DNA of 10,639 nucleotides, taken from positions 1-10,639 of the forward strand of contig JAHFRO010000078.1 of the NCBI GenBank assembly GCA_023266245.1, in the 5' to 3' direction. This stretch comes from Betaproteobacteria bacterium (lineage in GTDB: Bacteria > Pseudomonadota > Gammaproteobacteria > Burkholderiales > SG8-41). This document shows positions 1 to 5,374 of the stretch, piece by piece. The notes below the pieces were generated by a model, which was not told the origin of the DNA, did not search any database, and saw only the letters and a list, made by a program, of their open reading frames with translations. Each line of letters starts with the position of its first letter. Position 1 is the stretch's first letter. Both the position numbers and the translations under genes were made by a program.

Positions 1-71
1 TTCATTAACAAATCATTCGGTTACGATAATGATGTGAGTTTATTTCCCTCAACGATGCAACGTATTGGTGC

Positions 72-105
72 GCCGCAGCACCAGAGTGCTTTAACTTGGT
101 GCGGC
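72..105 (-). repeat. Inverted repeat, possible 3' stem-loop
   Basis: On the minus strand GCCGCACCA is followed 13 bases later by TGGTGC and TGCGGC. GCACCA/TGGTGC gives a clean 6-bp stem. A competing stem is possible because GCACCA occurs again further on (GCGCACCA), which can pair with the same TGGTGC around a 6-base loop. There is no following T-tract, so this is not a standard intrinsic terminator. It could protect a 3' end or have no role. Confidence 0.3.
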
Positions 106-276
106 GAGCCCTTCAAGCACAGTCCTGTCGACGCAATAGGCCGCCGGCCGCAGCTGCCTCTGATACAGAAACTCGAGCACGTGGCCGCGTAAATGGTGGT
201 AGCGGCTGTCGTTAACCAGCGCGAGGCACGGCCGCGCGCTCCGCCTCCGCCTCGCGTCGCTGTCCTCCCGCCACGG
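91..276 (-). other. Open frame after the globin stop, without a start codon
   Basis: Directly after the globin TAG the same frame stays open for 61 codons, to a TAA at 91-93. The first part is Arg-rich and looks random. The last 40 or so codons look protein-like (for example NDSRYHHLRGHVLEFLYQRQ) and about 70% of their third positions are G/C. There is no ATG, and no ribosome binding site next to a usable GTG or TTG. It may be a decayed gene fragment, a rare read-through tail of the globin, or chance. I do not recognise the peptide. Confidence 0.15.
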
Positions 277-693
277 CTACGCCGCCACCGTGGCGGCGGC
301 CTCTTTCATGGTCGTCGCGAGCACGGCGTAGGCTGCAACCCACGATTGCTTCACGTCCTCGGTAAACGCTTCACCGAGACCCTGCCCGAGCGTCCAGATC
401 AAGGCGCCCGCGACCGTGTCATAGTGCGCATCCTTCACGCCGTATTTGACGTGGCGGCGGCCGAGGTCCTGCACCGCGGGCACGATCTGGTCGAGCCTGT
501 CGAGCGCCGCCACCGCGGTGGTGATCATGGCCATGAGCTTGCGGCCTTGCTCTTTCATGTCGCCCTTGAACAACGGCTTGACGGCAGGTTCCATCGCGAA
601 CAGCTTGCCGTAAAAGAGTTCGGCGGCTGTGTCGCTAATCGGCAGCACTTTCTGCCAACTGGATTTCACCAGTTCGATCTGCCTCGGGGTCAT
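277..693 (-). CDS. Single-domain globin (Vitreoscilla haemoglobin-like)
   Basis: This 138-residue heme protein lacks a signal peptide, so it is probably cytoplasmic. It aligns by eye along its length with Vitreoscilla haemoglobin and the globin domain of flavohaemoglobins. Visible landmarks are FYGKLF with Tyr28 at the likely B10 position, Phe42 at CD1 (PLF), Gln49 at the likely distal E7, His81 as the proximal F8 ligand (GRRH) and Tyr91 (DAHY). It ends where a flavohaemoglobin would continue into its reductase, so it needs an outside electron donor. Tyr B10 and Gln E7 suit O2 binding and NO dioxygenation. The start is supported by CAGGAGA about 8 bases upstream. It lies 16 bases after the cytochrome c gene, probably last in the operon. 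A globin in a nitrate assimilation locus has a precedent in Bradyrhizobium (Bjgb), where it counters NO made during nitrate use. NO detoxification here is inference. Confidence 0.92.
   Translation of the reverse strand: MTPRQIELVKSSWQKVLPISDTAAELFYGKLFAMEPAVKPLFKGDMKEQGRKLMAMITTAVAALDRLDQIVPAVQDLGRRHVKYGVKDAHYDTVAGALIWTLGQGLGEAFTEDVKQSWVAAYAVLATTMKEAAATVAA
280..298 (-). repeat. G/C-rich inverted repeat at the globin 3' end
   Basis: CGCCGCCAC and GTGGCGGCG are separated by one base and lie over the last codons of the globin gene, just before its TAG. As RNA this gives a 7-bp all-G/C stem with a 5-base loop. No U-run follows, so it may be a transcript-end stabiliser or simply a result of Ala codons (AAATVAA) in a G/C-rich genome. 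Confidence 0.3.
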
Positions 694-709
694 GATGGGA
701 TTCTCCTGT

Positions 710-1075
710 TTAATGAGACACTATTGTGATCATGTAATCGACCGCGGCCTTGACCTGGTCATCGGTCAAAACGGCGTTGCCGCCACGTGGCGGCATTTCG
801 GTTCCTTTCGGGCCGAACAAGCCCTTGAGCGCGTGCTCGTACAACGTCTCCCTGCTCTGCTTAAGCCGCGGCGCCCACGCCGCCTTGTCGCTGACCTGGG
901 GCGCGCCGGCGATGTCCGTCGTATGGCAAGGCTTGCAGGTCTCGATCCAGACGCTGCGCCCGAGCTTCAACCGCAGCTCGGAAAATTCCGGATACGACTG
1001 CGCGCGCGCCACGCCCGGGGCGCAGAACGCCACCGTGAACAGCACGGCTGCGAATTTCGCGGCTGCCTGCGCCAT
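710..1075 (-). CDS. Periplasmic monoheme cytochrome c (c5-like)
   Basis: This 121-residue protein has a Sec signal (about residues 1-25, ending ARA before QSYPEF) and one heme attachment site, CKPCH at 47-51. Met94 in the sequence MPPRGGN is the likely sixth iron ligand. The GTEMPPRGGNAVLTDDQV stretch followed by AAVDYMITIV is the usual end of small class I / c5-like cytochromes. It probably shuttles electrons in the periplasm, either to or from the 11-heme cytochrome encoded two genes upstream. It starts 9 bases after the DUF3365 stop. There is no strong ribosome binding site, so translational coupling is likely. A Cys at 18 does not form a lipobox because Phe precedes it. Confidence 0.88.
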   Translation of the reverse strand: MAQAAAKFAAVLFTVAFCAPGVARAQSYPEFSELRLKLGRSVWIETCKPCHTTDIAGAPQVSDKAAWAPRLKQSRETLYEHALKGLFGPKGTEMPPRGGNAVLTDDQVKAAVDYMITIVSH

Positions 1076-1084
1076 GATCGCCGT

Positions 1085-1660
1085 CTACTTCATCGGCAAA
1101 CGGATCACCACGCCGCCCATCGCCTCACCCAGCTTGAAATCGGTGCGCGGGCTCTCCTTGTGCCCGTTGTGACAGGAGACGCACGCCTGGGAGACCGCGC
1201 GGTCGGCGTAAATCGCGGTGTAATACTTCTTGCCGCCCAGCGTTTCCTCCTTGTAGAAGGGCTGGTCCGGCTTGGCAGCGACCGCCTGCAGGCCTTCCTT
1301 CTCGACCGGAGTCTTGCCTGCGTTTTGCTTGTTGATCGGCCACAGCGACAGCAGCGAATAGCTGAAAGCGGGCTTTTTCTCCGCCACCATCTCGGAGCCG
1401 AAGCGGAACATCTGCGCGGGCAGCGGCAGCGCCTTGTCGTCCTTGAAATGCTCGCTCGCCTTGATCACCTTTTCTTCGTTCTGCAGCCGGTTGACGACCA
1501 TTCTCGTGTACACGGTGCGGTCCGCCTCCATCACCATGTGCAGCCCGTCGGCCATCTCCTGGTACGTGATGCCGCCGTCGGCCGCACGCACCGTGCCCGC
1601 CGCCATGGCGAGCGGCAGCAACGCCGGGAGCAGCTTGATCAGACTACTGAACTTGTCCAT
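1085..1660 (-). CDS. DUF3365 (Tll0287-like) periplasmic heme protein
   Basis: This 191-residue protein has a signal peptide (about 1-26, ending VRA before ADGG) and one c-type heme motif, CVSCH at 160-164. The second half carries the pattern I associate with DUF3365/Tll0287-like proteins: WPINKQNAG (107-115), PFYKEE (134-139), a YYTAIYAD stretch before the heme site, then SPRTDFKLGEAMGGVV after it. The family has a PAS-like fold with covalent heme and is often next to redox or sensory proteins; its role is not settled. Here it may sense a ligand such as NO, or relay electrons between the multiheme cytochrome and the c5-like cytochrome. The start is well supported by AAAAGGAGA 8 bases upstream. 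The 83-base gap from the preceding gene holds no visible terminator. Confidence 0.85.
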   Translation of the reverse strand: MDKFSSLIKLLPALLPLAMAAGTVRAADGGITYQEMADGLHMVMEADRTVYTRMVVNRLQNEEKVIKASEHFKDDKALPLPAQMFRFGSEMVAEKKPAFSYSLLSLWPINKQNAGKTPVEKEGLQAVAAKPDQPFYKEETLGGKKYYTAIYADRAVSQACVSCHNGHKESPRTDFKLGEAMGGVVIRLPMK

Positions 1661-1743
1661 TACTCGGTCTCCTTTTATGAACTTTCCCTGCGTCGATTCA
1701 GCCGCCGCTGGTTATGCCAGTCTTGCGACCGCTGTGATCTTCC

Positions 1744-3186
1744 TCACTTCGGCGCGCCGGCGTTTTCGCGCCGGCGCTTGTTTTCTTCCTGTTCCTTCTG
1801 CCGTGCCTCGGCCATCTCGAGGCTGCGCACGTGGACCTGCGGCCGGCCCTTGAAATTGCGCGCGACGAGCGCCGTGTCGGCCAGCGCGTCGATCGAGAAG
1901 CCGAGACCATGGCAGCTCATGCAGACCGGCCGGATCATCTTTTCGTTGGGACGCAGATCATCGTTCTGGTTGTGCTGCACGAGGATGCGCTTGCCGTCGT
2001 CGTCGCGATGATCGACGCGCGGCAGATGACAGCTCGCGCACGATACGCCGCTGCCCGCCGGCGCCTCGCCGGCGATTTCCTTGCGCCACAGCGCGAAATG
2101 CGGCGAGCTCCTATAGGCGCGCGTATGCGCGTCGTCGTGGCAGCCGACGCACGCGTCGACTGCCGCCTGTCTGGTATCAAAGCGGTGGGCGGAGTGGCAG
2201 GAGTTGCAGTCGAGCGTCTTGTTCCGCGCGTCGGTCTTCATCGGCGCCCGCGCCATCGCCGGTGTCATCGGCGAGAGGCCCTGGTCAAGCCGCATGCCGT
2301 GCTTGCCGGCGAGAAAGCCTTTGACTTCGGGGCCGTGACACTGCGCGCACGCCTTGTGATCGGGGCGGTCAGTCCAGCGCGCCGGCCGGCCGGCGTCGGC
2401 GACGATGTGACACGCGCTGCAGTTGACGCCCGCCTTTGCATGCGCGGTGGTGAACCAGTCGTCATGCAGCTTCGCGTCGAACTTCACCGACGCCGGCGCA
2501 TCATGCGCATCACGCGCGAGCGGCTTGAGCGGGTATTTCGCCGCCGCGTAGCTTTCCATCTCAGACACCCGGCTTGCGTAGTCGCGCGCCCGCAGAACGG
2601 CCTCCGATCTGGTCGCCGCTTCGTGCAAATGGCGCAGCAGAAAATCCTCGTAAAGTGCACGATCGTCGTGAAAGTTGTGACAGCCCGCGTTCGCGCAGGT
2701 GTCGAACTTCATGCCGGCGTGGCTCGGACGCTCTTTGGCGATGTCGGTCTCGCCGCTGTGACAATGAAAGCAAATGTCGCCGGCGACCGTGACGCCCATG
2801 GTTCTCGTGATCTCGGGCTGGTGCTCGACATGGCAGGTGATGCAATAGGTTGCGTCGAGCTTCGCAGTGCGGTCCGCGTTGCGCGGATCGGTAAATTTGC
2901 TCTTCGGGTATTTGTCGTCGGCCTCCTTGAGCTCCGCGCCGTGACACTTCATGCACGCGTCCTGCAGCGCGTCTCTGCCGCCAAACGCATTCGTGTGACA
3001 GGTCTCGCACTTGAGCTCTATCTGGTAATGGCCGTGACTGGTCTTGCCTGGCAGGAACAGCGCGCGTGCATTAGCGAGCAGCGGATAGCTCGCCGCGCGC
3101 CCCGCTACCAGGCCGAGTGTCAGATATCCGCCGATGGTCACAGTCAATACTCCCCACGCAATCCAGTACGCGCTCCGCCCTGCCAT
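1744..3186 (-). CDS. Membrane-anchored undecaheme cytochrome c
   Basis: This 480-residue protein has one N-terminal membrane helix (about 7-29) and a periplasmic body. I count 11 heme sites: CETCH 60-64, CMKCH 78-82, CITCH 115-119, CFHCH 139-143, the unusual CX4CH form CANAGCH 164-170, CSACH 256-260, CAQCH 280-284, CNSCH 327-331, CVGCH 346-350, CASCH 383-387 and CMSCH 422-426. They fall in two groups, five and six, split by a heme-free helical stretch (about 175-250). The second group, with GVSCASCHLPR and VQHNQNDDLRPNEKMIRPVC, looks to me like the octaheme hydroxylamine oxidoreductase / NrfA superfamily. That is pattern recognition, not an alignment. A charged tail (452-480) follows the last heme. 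The gene begins 13 bases after the flavoprotein-cytochrome b gene, its likely electron donor. Possible roles are a periplasmic reductase for an N-oxide or another oxyanion, or an electron conduit. The substrate cannot be read from sequence. Confidence 0.85.
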   Translation of the reverse strand: MAGRSAYWIAWGVLTVTIGGYLTLGLVAGRAASYPLLANARALFLPGKTSHGHYQIELKCETCHTNAFGGRDALQDACMKCHGAELKEADDKYPKSKFTDPRNADRTAKLDATYCITCHVEHQPEITRTMGVTVAGDICFHCHSGETDIAKERPSHAGMKFDTCANAGCHNFHDDRALYEDFLLRHLHEAATRSEAVLRARDYASRVSEMESYAAAKYPLKPLARDAHDAPASVKFDAKLHDDWFTTAHAKAGVNCSACHIVADAGRPARWTDRPDHKACAQCHGPEVKGFLAGKHGMRLDQGLSPMTPAMARAPMKTDARNKTLDCNSCHSAHRFDTRQAAVDACVGCHDDAHTRAYRSSPHFALWRKEIAGEAPAGSGVSCASCHLPRVDHRDDDGKRILVQHNQNDDLRPNEKMIRPVCMSCHGLGFSIDALADTALVARNFKGRPQVHVRSLEMAEARQKEQEENKRRRENAGAPK

Positions 3187-3199
3187 GCCATCGATCCGT

Positions 3200-5197
3200 T
3201 CACGGTCCGAAGTAGTACGTCTTCAGCACGTGGAAAATCAGCAGCGCCGGAATCGGCCACGCGAGCAGAATATGCGTCCATGTCCAACCCGCGCGCAGGC
3301 GCCGGCCGTTCGCCGGGATCAAACGGTGCTCGAGGGCGACCACGCCGCCCGCCACGCTGCCAACCAGCAGCAACGCAAGAAAGAAACTCATCAGCAGGAA
3401 ATTGAGCTGAGAACCCAGGCGGCCGCCGGTGTGCACGGCGAGTGCGCCGAGCGTAAGCGCGCCCAGCACGGCATGCGCGACGCGCCACAGCGGAAAATCG
3501 CCAAGGCTGAAACGCGACCAGCGCTTACGCAGAGACATCACGAGGCTCGCCACGACTAACGCCAGTACGGTATAGCCGCTGACCTGTTTCCAGAAGCTAT
3601 CGCGCCACAGCACGTCCCACTGCCACGCTACGTCCACGCTGCGCGCGTAGGGCAGCGCCGGAGCGAGCAACCCGGCGAGCGCGCAGAGCAGCGCAAACGC
3701 GGCGAACCCAAGCAGCGGACGCCAGGCGCGCGCGGGTTCGATTGCCGCCGCAGCCCCGCTCGCAAGCTCAGCGAGCAGCGGCCGGCACGAACCGCACACC
3801 GTCGAAGCACCGGTTGCGGCGGCCAAAGCGTCCGCGCTGGCGCAGCCGGCAGCAAGTGCCGTGCCCAACCGGCCGCGCGTCACCCCCGTGCAATTGCATA
3901 CCGTGACATCGGCCGGCCACGCCAGCACGCTCTCGACTTCCCGCTCCGGCCACAATTCCCCGCTGCGCTTGAACCGCCACAGCTGCCACGGCAAGACATA
4001 CCGTTCGTGCAGCACCGCTTCCTGCAGCCGCCCGAGGTGGGGCCAGTCGCCGATCGCGATTGCACCGATAAGCCGGCCGCGCCGCACGACCAGCTTGCGG
4101 TAGCAATGAGCGTCGGCGTACACGGCCTCGCGCGCGAATTCCGGCAGCTCATCGGGACCCGCGGGACCCATGCTGAACACCGGCAAGTCGAGCACTTTGA
4201 GCCGCGTCGCCACAATTGAGCCGCGATATCGCGAGCCGCCGCCGTGGATGCTGTTGGCCGCGACCGCCGCCTGCTCAAGTCCCGGGGCCACGATGCCGTA
4301 GGTGCGCTCACGGTGCTCGGCGCATTCTCCAACGGCGTATATATGCCGATCCGAGGTGCGCATTTTATCGTCGACGCGCACGCCGCGGCCGATAGCCAAT
4401 CCCGCGTGGAGCGCGAGATCGACGTTGGGACGAATGCCGGTGGCGACCAGCAGCGTGTCGCATGCGATCATCCGACCGCTACGCAGTTGCACGCCGGTGA
4501 CGGCCGTGTCTCCGCACACGCGCCGTACGCTGTCCGCCAGTATCACTTCCAGGCCGAGCACCGTAACGCTTTCATACAAGCGCTGTGCGCCCGAATGGTC
4601 GAGCTGACGCGCCATTAGGCGATCATAGTGTTCGACGACGCACACTTCGGTGTGAAACCGCTGCATCGCGCGCGCGGCCTCAAGACCCAGCAGCCCGCCG
4701 CCGAGCACCACGACACGGCGGCAGCGCACACGGCGCGCAGCGAGTTTTTGCGCATCGCTTGCATCGCGCAACGTATAAACTCCGGGCAGATCAATCCCCG
4801 GAATCTCGGGAATAGCCGGGCGCGAGCCGGTTGCGAGTACGAGGTATTGATAGGGCTGCAACATACCGTCCGCATCGCGCACGCACCGAGCCGCGCGGTC
4901 GATTGCTCTGACCGCGCAGCCAAAACGCGTTGTCAAGTGCGGTGTCTGCGGCAGCTTGAGATCGCGCGTGAGCGCCTGCCAGTTCAATTCGCCGCCGAGA
5001 TAGGCGGATAATCGCACGCGGTTGTACGGCTCCCATGCCTCGTCGCCGTAAAGGACGATCGGGACATGCGGCGCACGGCGGTGCAGTTCCTGCACCACGC
5101 GCACGCCGACGGGACCGGCGCCGACCACCACGACCGGCGTAGCGGCGGGGGCGGCTTGCAGCCCCGGTACTTGCTGTCTGGCGAGCGCCGCAACCAT
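3200..5197 (-). CDS. NirB/NasC-like flavoprotein fused to a cytochrome b membrane domain
   Basis: This 665-residue protein has three modules. Residues 20-410 form a pyridine-nucleotide-disulphide type oxidoreductase: FAD motif VVGAGPVG (25-31), NAD(P)H motif LGGGLLGLE (165-173) and second FAD motif YAVGECAE (287-294). Residues 430-480 are a BFD-like [2Fe-2S] domain with C434, C436, C468 and C471 (CXC, then CXXC). Both match the electron-input half of NirB and the NasC subunit. In place of the siroheme domain of NirB, residues 494-658 contain about five membrane helices. Two of them carry H-x13-H pairs (H575/H589 and H642/H656), a bis-histidine pattern suiting two stacked b hemes. Arg/Lys-rich loops (556-562, 624-637) put the flavin side in the cytoplasm and the C-terminus outside. 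Predicted flow is NAD(P)H, FAD, Fe-S, two b hemes, then periplasmic c hemes. An in-frame TGA two codons before the ATG rules out a longer form; GGAG lies upstream. Confidence 0.87.
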   Translation of the reverse strand: MVAALARQQVPGLQAAPAATPVVVVGAGPVGVRVVQELHRRAPHVPIVLYGDEAWEPYNRVRLSAYLGGELNWQALTRDLKLPQTPHLTTRFGCAVRAIDRAARCVRDADGMLQPYQYLVLATGSRPAIPEIPGIDLPGVYTLRDASDAQKLAARRVRCRRVVVLGGGLLGLEAARAMQRFHTEVCVVEHYDRLMARQLDHSGAQRLYESVTVLGLEVILADSVRRVCGDTAVTGVQLRSGRMIACDTLLVATGIRPNVDLALHAGLAIGRGVRVDDKMRTSDRHIYAVGECAEHRERTYGIVAPGLEQAAVAANSIHGGGSRYRGSIVATRLKVLDLPVFSMGPAGPDELPEFAREAVYADAHCYRKLVVRRGRLIGAIAIGDWPHLGRLQEAVLHERYVLPWQLWRFKRSGELWPEREVESVLAWPADVTVCNCTGVTRGRLGTALAAGCASADALAAATGASTVCGSCRPLLAELASGAAAAIEPARAWRPLLGFAAFALLCALAGLLAPALPYARSVDVAWQWDVLWRDSFWKQVSGYTVLALVVASLVMSLRKRWSRFSLGDFPLWRVAHAVLGALTLGALAVHTGGRLGSQLNFLLMSFFLALLLVGSVAGGVVALEHRLIPANGRRLRAGWTWTHILLAWPIPALLIFHVLKTYYFGP

Positions 5198-5374
5198 GCC
5201 TCAGCTCCGGTCAACCTGAAGTGAAATCCTGGCGCGTCATTACGTATGCCCGCCTTTGAAAGCGGCCGCATACTTCTTGCCGTCCCGCGCCGCCGGTCGG
5301 TCTTGGCCCGTGAAAGTCGGACCCGGGCAACGCAACATTAGCGACCGCGATCGCGTCTGCGCCGCAATCTTTCT
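5198..5374 (-). other. Gap between nrtCD and the redox genes, two candidate small ORFs
   Basis: This 177-base gap is the widest in the operon after nrtA. I see no terminator, sigma-54 site or clear promoter. Two overlapping small ORFs are possible. One starts at 5378 inside the nrtCD stop (ATGA overlap), reads MKKDCGADAI at first, and runs 55 codons to a TGA at 5211. The other starts at 5338 and runs 32 codons to a TAA at 5240, ending RDGKKYAAAFKGGHT, which looks protein-like. Neither has a strong ribosome binding site, though the first could be coupled to nrtCD. At most one is real. Confidence 0.2.

Larger units (their letters stand above)
1..276. other. Region downstream of the globin gene, no supported gene
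   Basis: No ORF here has both a plausible start and a ribosome binding site. The part next to the globin stop (about 190-276) is very G/C-rich. Bases 1-60 are strikingly A/T-rich for this window, as expected of an intergenic or promoter region. I could not make out a convincing -35/-10 pair in either direction. A protein-like open frame without a start and an inverted repeat are listed separately. I see no T-tract terminator for the operon, so where transcription ends is unclear. Confidence 0.5.

Noticed and set aside
1..60. A sigma-70 promoter in the A/T-rich left edge.
   Set aside because: GATAAT at 25-30 has no well-spaced -35 partner, and the gene it might serve is outside the window.
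779..794. Perfect 16-bp palindrome GCCGCCACGTGGCGGC, with similar ones at 510-521 and 280-298.
   Set aside because: It codes for the conserved MPPRGG of the cytochrome. The 510-521 copy is inside the globin gene. G/C-rich codons explain them better than a binding site; only the one at the globin 3' end is listed, with low confidence.
710..1075. Lipoprotein signal in the c5-like cytochrome (Cys18).
   Set aside because: The residues before it (VAF) do not form a lipobox, and a normal Sec cleavage site follows.
629..2011. Long plus-strand open frames (629-2011, 1831-3405 and similar).
   Set aside because: They lie opposite genes with clear heme, flavin and ABC motifs, have Arg/His-rich composition and no family motifs. 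They are by-products of G/C-rich third positions.
1744..3186. Hydroxylamine oxidoreductase of an ammonia oxidiser.
   Set aside because: There are 11 and not 8 heme sites, an N-terminal membrane anchor, no cytochrome c554 or cM552 neighbours, and a nitrate uptake context. Only a superfamily-level resemblance is kept.
3200..5197. Annotation as nitrite reductase NirB.
   Set aside because: The siroheme/[4Fe-4S] catalytic domain is absent; only the electron-input half is shared.
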